Source: an uncultured Eubacteriales bacterium
Lineage (GTDB): Bacteria > Bacillota > Clostridia > Oscillospirales > Oscillospiraceae
Assembly (NCBI GenBank): GCA_949296115.1
Contig: CASFNR010000012.1
Span: 27,413-91,412, forward strand
Reading direction: 5' to 3'
DNA length: 64,000 bases
Shown: positions 8,263 through 16,453 of the stretch, piece by piece
Numbering within the stretch: the first letter of the stretch is position 1
How the letters are laid out: every line of letters begins with the position of its first letter
Notes under the pieces: generated by a model
Seen by the model: the letters and a program-made list of their open reading frames with translations, nothing else
Database searches by the model: none
Told to the model about the DNA's origin: nothing
Program-made: the position numbers and the translations under genes

Positions 8263-9533
8263 ACAAACCATCCTTTTCTCCCAAACAGCGGCGGGTTCTG
8301 AACTGGTGGATGCCGGGCAGTCCCGACTATCACCGGGAGGCCATTGTCTGCGACGGTGCGGTCCGCTCCGGAAAAACCATGGCCATGGGGCTGAGTTTTG
8401 TTCTGTGGGCTATGAGCTGCTTCAATGGGCAGCGGTTCGGCATCTGTGGAAAAACCATCGCTTCTCTGCGGCGCAACGTCCTTGCCGACTTACTGCCCCG
8501 GCTTCAAAAATTGGGCATGGACTGGCAGGAAAAACGATCGGAAAACCTGCTGATTCTCCGCTTTCAGGGAATTGAAAATCATTTTTATGTCTTTGGGGGA
8601 CGGGATGAAAGTTCCGCCAGCCTGATTCAGGGCATTACCTTCGCCGGGGTTCTGCTGGACGAGGCGGTGCTGATGCCCCGCAGCTTCGTGGATCAGGCCT
8701 GCGCCCGGTGCTCCGTGGCGGGCAGCCGGCTGTGGTTCAACTGTAACCCCGCCGGTCCGTCCCACTGGTTCTACAAAACCTGGATTCTGGAAGCGGAAGA
8801 GCGGAACTGTCTGCGTCTGCGCTTCACCATGGAGGACAATCCCACCCTGACCGACACCATCCGCACTCGCTACAGGCGACTGTACAGCGGGGTGTTTTAC
8901 CAGCGCTATATCCTGGGGCAGTGGGTTCAGGCAGAGGGACGAGTCTATGACTTCTTCACCCAGGATATGGTGGGAAAGGCGCCGGAGCACTGCGATAAGT
9001 GGTACATTTCCTGCGACTACGGTACGGTGAATCCCACCTCCATGGGGCTGTGGGGACGCTCCGACGGGGTCTGGTATCGGGTGGAGGAATTTTACTTCGA
9101 CTCCCGGGCCCAGATGCGTCAGATGACTGACGCAGAGTACGCCGATGCCCTGAAAAATCTGGCAGGCGGGCGGCACATTACTGCAGTCATCGTGGACCCT
9201 TCCGCAGCCAGCTTCCTGGAATTGCTCCGGCGGCAGGGCTGGCATGTCCAAAAGGCGGACAACGATGTGCTCAGGGGTATTCGGCTGACCTCGGATTGCC
9301 TGAAGTCCGGCAGAATTGTGATCTGCGAGAAATGCCGGGACTGCCTGCGGGAGATGGAGTGCTATGTCTGGGACCTGCGGGACGGGAACAAGGACCGGGT
9401 CCGCAAAGAACAGGACCATGCCATGGATGACATGCGCTATTTCGTATCCACAGTATTGGCGGAAAGCCAACACTCCTTTGCCGCCTGTACGGTGGAACGA
9501 AAGACCTTGAAATCAGGGAAAGGAAGTGTCTGA
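8259..9533 (+). CDS. Phage terminase large subunit
   Basis: The 424-residue DNA-packaging motor and nuclease of a tailed phage. The ATPase half has Walker A DGAVRSGKT near residue 30 and Walker B GVLLDEAV near residue 130. The C-terminal RNase H-like nuclease half begins at SCDYGTVNP (first metal Asp near residue 249) and has IVDPSAASF carrying a further Asp. This layout matches PBSX/phage_terminase_3-type enzymes, and both catalytic halves are intact, so the gene does not look like a decaying pseudogene. The start overlaps the small subunit stop, indicating translational coupling. Confidence 0.93.
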   Translation: MNKPSFSPKQRRVLNWWMPGSPDYHREAIVCDGAVRSGKTMAMGLSFVLWAMSCFNGQRFGICGKTIASLRRNVLADLLPRLQKLGMDWQEKRSENLLILRFQGIENHFYVFGGRDESSASLIQGITFAGVLLDEAVLMPRSFVDQACARCSVAGSRLWFNCNPAGPSHWFYKTWILEAEERNCLRLRFTMEDNPTLTDTIRTRYRRLYSGVFYQRYILGQWVQAEGRVYDFFTQDMVGKAPEHCDKWYISCDYGTVNPTSMGLWGRSDGVWYRVEEFYFDSRAQMRQMTDAEYADALKNLAGGRHITAVIVDPSAASFLELLRRQGWHVQKADNDVLRGIRLTSDCLKSGRIVICEKCRDCLREMECYVWDLRDGNKDRVRKEQDHAMDDMRYFVSTVLAESQHSFAACTVERKTLKSGKGSV

Positions 9534-10676
9534 TTGAAACGAAAAAAGAATCAAACCGGAGCAGTCTCAGCGGTATGCCAGCTTCGGGGGGGCAGTATCC
9601 ATCCCTTCGGCGCCATGCGGGGTTTCGTCCCCTTAGGGGGCGGCGAGGAGCGGGTGTACCGGGAAATGCGGGAGGCGCTGCCGGTGCTGGATGCGGCAGT
9701 GGACAAAATGGTCCGCCTGTGCGGCGGATTCGAAGTCAAATGCCGCAGTGCCCAGGCCCAGGAGAAACTCAATGCCTTCCTGCGGATGATGCCCTGCGGA
9801 CGGGGACAGATGGGAATTGAGAGCTTCCTCAGCGGCTACCTGGACAGCCTGCTGACCTATGGCCGGGCAGTGGGAGAGCTGGTGGTGGCGGGCGGGAAGC
9901 TCCGGGCCGTCTGCTGGGGCGATGTGACCGCCCTGGAGGTGGAAGAGGGAAATGATTCCCTGGATATGGTGCTGTGGGGCCGGGATGAGCATGGCCTGAT
10001 GCGGCCCCTGCCTTATCAGCATCTGCTGCTGTTCACCACCATGCATCCGGAACCTGCCCACCCCTACGGGGTGAGTATGTTCCGGGGAATGCCATTTCTG
10101 GCGGATATTCTCCTGAAAATCTACAACACCATCGGCGTCAACTGGGAGCGGGCAGGAAATGTGCGCTACAGTGTGATCTGCAAAGGGGCGGAAAATCTGG
10201 ACCCCGTCACCGCCCAGGAACGGGGGAAGGTTGTGGCAGAGCAGTGGGCCAAGGCCATGGAGGACGGAAAAAACGGCACCGTCCGGGACTTCGTGGCAGT
10301 GGGAGATGTGGAAATCAAGGTCATTGGCGGAGAAAGCCCCATTCTGGATTCCGAGGTGCCGGTGCGGCAGATTCTGGAGCAGCTGGTGGCAAAAACCGGC
10401 CTGCCCCCCTTCCTGCTGGGGCTGAGCTGGAGCACCACCGAACGGATGAGCACCCAGCAGGCCGATCTGCTTACCAGTGAGCTTTGGGCCCTGCGCCGGG
10501 CGGTGGAGCCCGCCATGCGGAAAATCTGCCAGACTTACCTGGCCCTGGAGGGGCTGGACAACCGGGTGGAAATCCTATGGGACGACATCAGCCTGCAGGA
10601 CATCACCCAGCAGGCCCAGGCGGCGCTGTATTCCGCCCAGGCAGAAAAATACCGGGCGGAGGCGGGCCGCCCGTGA
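9534..10676 (+). CDS. Phage portal protein
   Basis: A 380-residue portal subunit that would form the dodecameric DNA entry ring of the capsid. The diagnostic stretch near residues 284-310 reads LPPFLLGLSWSTTERMSTQQ, typical of HK97-like portals, and the N-terminal wing has LPVLDAAVDKMVRLCGGFEV. The chain ends shortly after the clip/stem region, making it shorter than many portals (400-500 residues). It begins with TTG at 9534 immediately after the terminase TGA, preceded by AAGGAAG, and no better ATG exists nearby. Confidence 0.88.
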   Translation: MKRKKNQTGAVSAVCQLRGGSIHPFGAMRGFVPLGGGEERVYREMREALPVLDAAVDKMVRLCGGFEVKCRSAQAQEKLNAFLRMMPCGRGQMGIESFLSGYLDSLLTYGRAVGELVVAGGKLRAVCWGDVTALEVEEGNDSLDMVLWGRDEHGLMRPLPYQHLLLFTTMHPEPAHPYGVSMFRGMPFLADILLKIYNTIGVNWERAGNVRYSVICKGAENLDPVTAQERGKVVAEQWAKAMEDGKNGTVRDFVAVGDVEIKVIGGESPILDSEVPVRQILEQLVAKTGLPPFLLGLSWSTTERMSTQQADLLTSELWALRRAVEPAMRKICQTYLALEGLDNRVEILWDDISLQDITQQAQAALYSAQAEKYRAEAGRP

Positions 10677-10713
10677 AGATAGATGACAGGTTCAAAATAA
10701 GGAGGTTATGGTT

Positions 10714-11610
10714 TTGCAGGTAACGAAAGCGGCGGAGGCGGCAGCCAGCGGTCAGCCCAGTCCCATGCAGCTGGCCGCAATCAACGCCCTTGCCAAAACA
10801 GCGCTGACACCGGAACAGGTGTATGTTTTTTCCCTGCGGCTGTGTGACGATCAGGCAGATCGGGATTACGAACGGTTTGACGCTGCCGCCTTGCCGGAAC
10901 TGGCCCGGCTGTTCCGGGGGAAAACCGGAATTGTGGATCACTGCTGGAGCGCAGAGAATCAGATCGCCCGGATTTTTGAAACCCAGGTGGTTCAGGAGAA
11001 CGGCGTCAGTTACATCAAGGCCTGGGCTTATATCCGCCGGGGAGCGGACAACGACGGCATCATCGCCGACATCGAGGCCGGCATCAAGAAAGAAGTGTCC
11101 GTGGGCTGCGCCATGGGCCGGGCGGTATGCTCCATCTGCGGCAGCGACTACGGCAGCTGCGGACACCAGAAGGGGGATTATTACGACGGGCAGCTGTGCT
11201 GCGCCATTCTGAGAGAACCCATGGACGCTTACGAATTCTCCTTCGTGGCGGTTCCCGCACAGCGGGAAGCCGGGGTGCTGAAAGCCATGGGCAAGGGAGA
11301 AGCGGCGCTGAAAGATCTGGCGGAGCGGTTCGGTGCGCAACGGGAATACCAGTCCCTGAAAGCCCAAGCGGAACTGGGAAAACAGTTCACCCGGCAGCTT
11401 CAGGACAGCGTGGTCCGGCTGGGTCTGGCCCTGGAACTGGGCGTTCCGGAGCCGGTGCTCCGGGGCATCGCCGCCGGAGCCCAAGCCGAGGATTTGATGG
11501 TTCTGAAAGACGCTCTGGAGGAGCGTCTGGCTGAGAGCCTGCCGGTTACCCGGCAGCTGAGCGGCGGGAATCCCCGGGACGAAAAAGTGGAAAGCGGATT
11601 CTTAATCTGA
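10714..11610 (+). CDS. Putative prohead protease with zinc-finger-like insert and scaffold-like tail
   Basis: Sits between portal and capsid genes, where the maturation protease is encoded. Counting from the upstream ATG at 10708, candidate catalytic residues are His78 (GIVDHCW) and Ser131 (KEVSVGC), followed by EFSFVAVPAQREAGV, seen in phage head proteases. Between them lies an uncommon Cys/His cluster, C141-x2-C144-x6-C151-x-H153. From about residue 190 the chain is a charged helix-rich tail, suggesting a fused scaffold. The start is uncertain: the AGGAGG at 10700-10705 ends only 2 bases before ATG 10708 but 8 bases before the in-frame TTG at 10714, which I prefer. Confidence 0.7.
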   Translation: MQVTKAAEAAASGQPSPMQLAAINALAKTALTPEQVYVFSLRLCDDQADRDYERFDAAALPELARLFRGKTGIVDHCWSAENQIARIFETQVVQENGVSYIKAWAYIRRGADNDGIIADIEAGIKKEVSVGCAMGRAVCSICGSDYGSCGHQKGDYYDGQLCCAILREPMDAYEFSFVAVPAQREAGVLKAMGKGEAALKDLAERFGAQREYQSLKAQAELGKQFTRQLQDSVVRLGLALELGVPEPVLRGIAAGAQAEDLMVLKDALEERLAESLPVTRQLSGGNPRDEKVESGFLI

Positions 11611-11639
11611 AATCATTCTGACAGGAGGAATTTATTCAA

Positions 11640-12665
11640 ATGGCTTATGACAATCTGAGACTGGAAAAGGGTATGTACCGCCAGGAAGGCATGAACTTCA
11701 CCCAGGTGCTGGAGTCCCTGGACCCCAGCGAAAACTACCGGGGTACGGCGCTGGAGGGCACAGACGCCTTCCAGCGGCAGCTGAAGCGCTTTGGCATCCG
11801 AGTCAAAGGCGCCGGTTCCTCTCCCGTGGAGAAGTTCTTCCGGACCATGGACTCTGCGGTGCTGTTCCCGGAGTACATCGCCCGGACGGTGCGGCAGGGC
11901 ATGGAGGAAAACGACATCCTGCCCGCCATTACCGCTACCACCACCATCATTGACGCCATGGACTACCGCTCCATCTACTCCGTTCCTACCGATGCGGACA
12001 AGGAGCTGAAGGATGTGGAAGAGGGCGCCAGCATTCCCGAAACCGAAGTGAAAACCAAGGAACATCTGGTGAGCCTGAGCAAGCGGGGGCGGATGCTGGT
12101 GGCGTCTTATGAAGCCATCCGTTTCCAGAAGCTGGATCTGTTCAGCGTTATGCTGCGCCAGATCGGCGCACACATCCAGAAGCAGCAGCTGGCTGACGCA
12201 GTGGACGTACTGATCGACGGCGACGGAAATGACAACGAGGCAGTACAGTACACCATCGGAACCACCCCCATCTCCGGCACCAAGGGAACTCTGGGCTACG
12301 ACCAGCTGGTGGAATTCTGGGGGCAGTTCGACCCCTATACCATGAACACCCTGCTGTGCTCCACCGCCTGCATGACCAAGATGCTGAAGATTCCGGAACT
12401 TCAGAATCCCCTCACCGGGCTGAATTTCCAGGGGACCGGCAAGCTGACCACCCCGCTGGGCGCACAGCTGCACCGTACCTCTGCGGTGGCGGACGGCGTG
12501 ATCATCGGCCTGGATAACCGCTACGCCCTGGAGCAGGTCCGGGCAGGGGATGTGCTGGTGGAATATGACAAGCTCATTGACCGCCAGCTGGAGCGGGCGG
12601 CCATCACCTCCATCGCAGGCTTCGGCAAAATCTGCACCGAGGCCGCCTGCGTGCTGAACGTATGA
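11640..12665 (+). CDS. Phage major capsid protein
   Basis: A 341-residue shell protein. Features include an N-terminal helical arm, a conserved block ARTVRQGMEENDILPAI near residue 85, a beta-hinge segment, and the C-terminal DKLIDRQLERAAITSIAGFG common in HK97-fold capsid proteins of Clostridia. No long N-terminal scaffold domain is present, fitting a separate scaffold in the upstream protease tail. ACAGGAGGAA precedes ATG 11640. The stop overlaps the next start by four bases. Confidence 0.85.
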   Translation: MAYDNLRLEKGMYRQEGMNFTQVLESLDPSENYRGTALEGTDAFQRQLKRFGIRVKGAGSSPVEKFFRTMDSAVLFPEYIARTVRQGMEENDILPAITATTTIIDAMDYRSIYSVPTDADKELKDVEEGASIPETEVKTKEHLVSLSKRGRMLVASYEAIRFQKLDLFSVMLRQIGAHIQKQQLADAVDVLIDGDGNDNEAVQYTIGTTPISGTKGTLGYDQLVEFWGQFDPYTMNTLLCSTACMTKMLKIPELQNPLTGLNFQGTGKLTTPLGAQLHRTSAVADGVIIGLDNRYALEQVRAGDVLVEYDKLIDRQLERAAITSIAGFGKICTEAACVLNV

Positions 12666-13024
12666 TGCTGGAGGAGCGGGTTTTTATCCAGGCCGCCAGT
12701 TTGACAGGAGAACTGGAGCAGACGCAGGAAAACCTGCTGCGTCTGCTCTGCGGGGCAGCCACGGCAACCCTGGCTGCCCGCCTTCGTGCGGGTGTGACGC
12801 CGGAGGACTGTGAAAAAGAATTTCTTCAGGCTGCCAGCCTGTACGCCCTGGCAGACTTCTACAGCGCAGACCAAACCCAGTCCATTCAGCAGCTGAAGGC
12901 CGGGGATCTGACAATATATCAGGACAGCGTCAAGCAGGACGCCCGGGTCCAAAGCTTCCGTAACCAGGCCCAGGCCCTGATGGGACCATTCCTGCGGGAC
13001 CACTTCTCTTTCACGGGGGTTTGA
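12662..13024 (+). CDS. Probable head-tail connector protein
   Basis: A 120-residue helical protein immediately after the capsid gene, the usual place of the gp6-like adaptor that docks on the portal. The sequence is Ala/Leu/Gln rich with several predicted helices and ends in a short aromatic segment. No family is recognised beyond position and size. It starts at ATG 12662 inside the capsid stop (overlap of four bases), with a second ATG directly behind it. Confidence 0.5.
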   Translation: MMLEERVFIQAASLTGELEQTQENLLRLLCGAATATLAARLRAGVTPEDCEKEFLQAASLYALADFYSADQTQSIQQLKAGDLTIYQDSVKQDARVQSFRNQAQALMGPFLRDHFSFTGV

Positions 13025-13025
13025 T

Positions 13026-13370
13026 ATGCGGAAACTGGTTGCAGCCGTCATGGAAAAATACGGAACCGATCTGACCCTGGTGGGAACAAATATAAACCAG
13101 ACCGTACGGGGCTTTTTCTGGGCGGTCAACTCCAAGAGTTGGCAGAGCATGGAAAGCGAGGCGACCTTGCTGGGGGAGATTTTCCGGGGCCAGTACGCCT
13201 ACCTGGGCCCTGCCGATGTGGAAGTCCAGGAAGGAGATACCCTGCATCTGGGGGAGCGGGTCTACCTGTTTCGCCGGGTGGAGCTGTTCTATTGCGGCAA
13301 TCAGCCCCTGTACCGCTGGGGACTTTGTGTAGAAAAGGGTGTGAATGACACATGGGGAACTCAATCCTAG
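13026..13370 (+). CDS. Small phage protein, possible head-closure or stopper
   Basis: A 114-residue protein rich in beta strands, with the segment DVEVQEGDTLHLGERVYLFRR and aromatic residues characteristic of small barrel-like head-completion proteins. Identification rests on its order in the module (after the connector candidate) and its size. The ATG lies one base after the preceding stop, following GGGGGTTTG, a weak ribosome site, so translation is probably coupled. Its end overlaps the next frame by 19 bases. Confidence 0.45.
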   Translation: MRKLVAAVMEKYGTDLTLVGTNINQTVRGFFWAVNSKSWQSMESEATLLGEIFRGQYAYLGPADVEVQEGDTLHLGERVYLFRRVELFYCGNQPLYRWGLCVEKGVNDTWGTQS

Positions 13371-14053
13371 AGCTGGTACTGCGAATCCTGCGGCAGCAGG
13401 GACTGATTGCCGACATTGCCTATCCAGGTCAGAAATTTCCCACCATCTCCGGGCCGGTATCTGCCGTGCACATTGCCTCGGTGGATCGGGACAATCTCAC
13501 GGTTACCATAGAGGTGAGCGTCATCTGCCCGGCCTCCATGGGCGGGACCCAGTGTGAAGTGGAGGCCCTGCGGGTCACGGAGATTCTGCGGGGAGAACGG
13601 GCGGTGTGCGTTCAGCAAGGCTGCCGGTATGACGGAATTGCCCAGGTGTATGTGGTGGATATTCTGGCTACCTTTACCGGGTTTACCGAAGAAGCCAACT
13701 GCCGGATCTGGCCGGGGTTCTATACTTACCTCAATAACGTGCAGCTGACCTTCGTCACCGGTTTTACCGAGGAGGAAACCACCGGCATTCAGGCGGAATT
13801 CGCCACTGCGGAGCATCTGGTGAAAGGCACCAGCCAAAGAACACGAAGCTGGAGCATCCAGCTGGAGGAACAGATTCCGGTTGGGTCACCCGAGCCGGCG
13901 GAACCCACCGGCGCCTTTGAATTGAAAATCGTGACAGACAAAAAAACGGAAATATATTCTCAGTGCCGATGGACCCAAATCCGTCGGGAATTTTCTCCGC
14001 GGGGCATCCGGCGAATCCGCACCGGATTTGCATTCCTGCGGGAGGAGGTGTAA
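13352..14053 (+). CDS. Phage module protein of unknown function
   Basis: A 233-residue protein with two visible parts. The first 60 residues form a short helix and beta strands (VSAVHIASVDRDNLTVTIEV), with a further strand-rich stretch to about 140. The remainder ends in a strongly basic tail (RREFSPRGIRRIRTGFAFLR). No catalytic motif or transmembrane segment is seen. In head modules this position is used by neck or tail-completion proteins, but that is inference. The start ATG lies within the preceding gene, and its stop TAA overlaps the region used as ribosome site for the next gene. Confidence 0.5.
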   Translation: MGNSILELVLRILRQQGLIADIAYPGQKFPTISGPVSAVHIASVDRDNLTVTIEVSVICPASMGGTQCEVEALRVTEILRGERAVCVQQGCRYDGIAQVYVVDILATFTGFTEEANCRIWPGFYTYLNNVQLTFVTGFTEEETTGIQAEFATAEHLVKGTSQRTRSWSIQLEEQIPVGSPEPAEPTGAFELKIVTDKKTEIYSQCRWTQIRREFSPRGIRRIRTGFAFLREEV

Positions 14054-14054
14054 T

Positions 14055-14417
14055 GTGGACTATCTGAGCTATAAGACCTTTGTCTGGCCCCAGAACCCCC
14101 ATACCTACAAGGAAGAACTGGTGCGGGAACCGAAATTCCATACCCAGGATGGGGTGACCTACTTTGACAAGATGGGCGATTTGCAGCGCACCATCACTGG
14201 AAGCGGTGTATTTTACGGGGAGGGCGCCTACGACAGCTATAAAGCGCTGATGGCCCTGTTCGGCAGTCCCACCCCGGGAAATCTGGAGCACCCCATCTGG
14301 GGAATCTTCTACTGCTACTTTACCGGACTGGAGATGACCCAGGAACCGGAGGAAAACTGCATCAGTTATCGGTTTACCTTTACCGGGGCGCTGGCAAACG
14401 GAGTCGTGCCGACCTAA
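14055..14417 (+). CDS. Last gene of the phage module, possible tail-associated protein
   Basis: A 120-residue protein beginning VDYLSYKTFVWPQNPHTY, translated from GTG 14055, one base after the preceding stop and behind GGAGGAGGTG. The N-terminal WPQNPHTYKEE and a GSGVFYGEGAYDSYKALMALF stretch recall small baseplate or LysM-less tail proteins of PBSX-like phages, which is a tentative resemblance. If it is tail-related, the module keeps one tail gene but none of the tube, tape measure or fibre genes. The strong terminator of the module begins 34 bases after its stop. Confidence 0.5.
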   Translation: MDYLSYKTFVWPQNPHTYKEELVREPKFHTQDGVTYFDKMGDLQRTITGSGVFYGEGAYDSYKALMALFGSPTPGNLEHPIWGIFYCYFTGLEMTQEPEENCISYRFTFTGALANGVVPT

Positions 14418-14450
14418 ACACCGGATGACGCCTGTAAGAACATTATTTTT

Positions 14451-14488
14451 GGGAGGATTGCCGTTTCAGGGCAATCCTCCCAATTTTT
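14451..14488 (+). terminator. Terminator at the right edge of the phage module
   Basis: Perfect 12-base stem GGGAGGATTGCC / GGCAATCCTCCC, 7-base loop, tail AATTTTT. It separates the phage module from the convergent GDPD gene, and is similar in sequence and shape to the hairpin at 7880-7909. Confidence 0.92.
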
Positions 14489-14546
14489 GTATCGGCTGGT
14501 CAAACAGCACTGCCGGAACATGCGCTCCGCGCCAGATGCTTCTGGC

Positions 14547-15347
14547 TCAGGGACGGAAATTTTCGAAAATGGGAATCCAGCCTTCCGCCTTGGCCTGGTC
14601 AAAGGCCTCCCGGCTGCGGAGCGTCCAGGCCACCCCCTTGGCTTTCCACAGCTTTTGGCTGAGGGCGCAGGTGGGGGTTTTCTGCCGGTGGTCGAACCGG
14701 TAGGCAACGAAGTCCGGCACCGTGAGGAAATTGGTCAGACAGTGGGTAGCGGCAAAACGCACATAGTCCGGCAGGTCATTGCGGCTGGCAAAGAAATTCT
14801 CCGCCAGCTGGCCCCGGATAATATCCGGCCGATGGCGCCGCAGCCACACCAGACACCGATAATCAAAGGACTCCATGCAGAAATACCCCTGGTAGGTCTC
14901 CAGCATCCGGCAGACCGCCTCCGCCAGCTGGGCGTGGTTGCCGTCAACCGGCTTCAGCTCGATAATCAGGGGGACCTTGCCCTGCACCAGGGCGAGCACA
15001 TCCATCAGCTCGGGAATGGTCTCCTGGGTGCCCTCCAGGAAGTAATTCTTCAGGTCCTGGGTGGTCAGGTCCTCCACCCGTCCCGCCTGCCCGGTGGTGC
15101 GGTTGAGCAGAGAGTCATGGATCACCGCCAGATTGCCGTCCTGGGTCAGATGGACATCCAGCTCGATGCCGTAGCCGTTTTCCACAGCGGCACGAAAGGC
15201 GGCCAGGCTGTTTTCCGGCAGCTGGCTGTCGTGGAGCCCACGGTGGGCATAGTTCCATCCCAGCAGTTCCTGCCAGCCGGGATGATTCCCCCGGCAGCGG
15301 GTGGACAAAACATAGAGAATCAGCAAGAAAAGAAGTAAATTGAGCAT
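14547..15347 (-). CDS. Membrane-anchored glycerophosphodiester phosphodiesterase
   Basis: Hydrolyses glycerophosphodiesters to glycerol-3-phosphate and an alcohol. The 266-residue protein opens with a hydrophobic anchor (MLNLLLFLLILYVLS), then the TIM-barrel GDPD motif AHRGLHDSQLPENSLAAF, the metal-binding pair ELDVHLTQDG, and the catalytic HD of VIHDSLLNRTTG. PLIIELKP supplies another acidic ligand. The frame extends upstream, but ATG 15347 is chosen because GGGAGG lies 5 bases before it and it begins the anchor. The neighbouring lipid kinase suggests a local role in phospholipid or lipoteichoic acid turnover. Confidence 0.9.
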   Translation of the reverse strand: MLNLLLFLLILYVLSTRCRGNHPGWQELLGWNYAHRGLHDSQLPENSLAAFRAAVENGYGIELDVHLTQDGNLAVIHDSLLNRTTGQAGRVEDLTTQDLKNYFLEGTQETIPELMDVLALVQGKVPLIIELKPVDGNHAQLAEAVCRMLETYQGYFCMESFDYRCLVWLRRHRPDIIRGQLAENFFASRNDLPDYVRFAATHCLTNFLTVPDFVAYRFDHRQKTPTCALSQKLWKAKGVAWTLRSREAFDQAKAEGWIPIFENFRP

Positions 15348-15506
15348 GACAGCCTCCCGATTCCCCCGGCAAACGCCGGGAAAGGTCATTTCACAACAGA
15401 ATTATACCGGTTTCGCCGAAAAAAGTCTACAGGAAATCTCCCGGGGAGAGAATATGAAAAAACCGTAAATTTTCCGCTCCCTTTCAGGAAAACACAGTGA
15501 TGTGCC

Positions 15507-15535
15507 TTGCGGTTTCCGGATTCGGTGGGTATAAT
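15507..15535 (+). promoter_or_regulatory. Promoter of the lipid kinase-NUDIX operon
   Basis: TTGCGG, 17-base spacer, perfect TATAAT, 24 bases before the start codon of the kinase. Confidence 0.8.
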
Positions 15536-15559
15536 GAGGAAAAAGCGGAGGTGACGGCA

Positions 15560-16453
15560 ATGAAGAAGATGCTGTTTGTGATGAACCCGGTGGCAGGACA
15601 GAAAAAAGCCAACCGTGCCCTGCCGGAGATCCTGTCGCTGTTCAACCAGGCGGGGTATGAAGTGATTGCCTATATGACCGATGGCCCGGGCAGCGCCGCC
15701 AGAGCGGTTCAGACCTGGGGCGGCCAGGTGGATGTGATTGTCTGCTGCGGCGGCGACGGAACCATGAACGAGACGGTGACCGGCCTGCTGCGTGCCGGAA
15801 TCAAAACCCCGGTGGGATATATTCCTGCCGGAACCACCAATGATTTTGCTTCCAGCCTGCACCTGTCCGGCAATGTGCTTCAGGCGGCCCGGGACATTCT
15901 GGAAGGCACGCCGGTGCCCCTGGATGTGGGCCGGTTTGCAGACCGGTATTTTTCCTATGTGGCATCCTTCGGAGCCTTCACCAAGTCCAGCTACCTGATT
16001 CCCCAGAACATCAAGAATGCGCTGGGCCATACCGCCTATGTGCTGGGGGGAATTTCGGAACTGTCCCAGATTCACAAGGAACCCATCCGGATGGAAATCG
16101 ACGGTCAGGTGATTGAGGATGACTTCCTCTTCGGGGCCATCTGCAATTCCACTTCCATCGGCGGGATCCTGACCCTGGACCCCAAGCACGTGGACATGGG
16201 CGACGGCCTGTTTGAAGTGCTGCTGGTCCGGTCGGCCCGGAGCCTGGAGGAAATCGGCGAGTGCATCCGGGCGGTGCAGAGCCAGGTGTACAACTGCGAG
16301 ATGATTACCTTCCGCACGGCGAAAAAGGTGAAAATTTACGCCAACCCGGAGATGCCCTGGACCCTGGATGGGGAACGGGAGGACGGCCATGGGGAAATTG
16401 AGGTGGAAAACCTGCATCACGCCATCTCCATGATTCAGAGGAACGAAGTATGA
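15560..16453 (+). CDS. Diacylglycerol kinase catalytic-domain lipid kinase
   Basis: A 297-residue kinase of the DgkB/YegS group, phosphorylating diacylglycerol or a similar lipid at the inner membrane face. Landmarks are NPVAGQKKA at the N-terminus, the nucleotide-binding VIVCCGGDGTMNETVTGL near residues 58-75, PAGTTNDFA, and a C-terminal beta domain with MPWTLDGERE. ATG 15560 is preceded by GGAGGTGAC; the frame is open further upstream but without a site and overlapping the promoter. The NUDIX gene overlaps its stop by four bases. Confidence 0.9.
   Translation: MKKMLFVMNPVAGQKKANRALPEILSLFNQAGYEVIAYMTDGPGSAARAVQTWGGQVDVIVCCGGDGTMNETVTGLLRAGIKTPVGYIPAGTTNDFASSLHLSGNVLQAARDILEGTPVPLDVGRFADRYFSYVASFGAFTKSSYLIPQNIKNALGHTAYVLGGISELSQIHKEPIRMEIDGQVIEDDFLFGAICNSTSIGGILTLDPKHVDMGDGLFEVLLVRSARSLEEIGECIRAVQSQVYNCEMITFRTAKKVKIYANPEMPWTLDGEREDGHGEIEVENLHHAISMIQRNEV

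Larger units (their letters stand above)
7945..14417 (+). mobile_element. Minimal phage-derived packaging and capsid module (remnant or domesticated)
   Basis: Nine tightly packed same-strand genes in phage head order: small terminase candidate, large terminase, portal, protease, major capsid protein, then four small connector or tail-completion candidates. Most gaps are under 35 bases or are overlaps. Absent are an integrase, repressor, replication genes, tape measure, tail fibres, holin and endolysin. All large head genes look intact, with no stops or shifts. Terminators bound the block on both sides, and no vegetative promoter is visible between the left terminator and the first gene. It could be a decayed prophage, a satellite, a gene-transfer-agent-like particle or a host-adopted capsid; sequence alone does not choose. 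Confidence 0.8.

Noticed and set aside
7841-14550. Phage attachment sites flanking the capsid module
   Set aside because: No exact direct repeat, tRNA gene or integrase was seen at either edge. The similar hairpins are inverted repeats within themselves and are better read as terminators.
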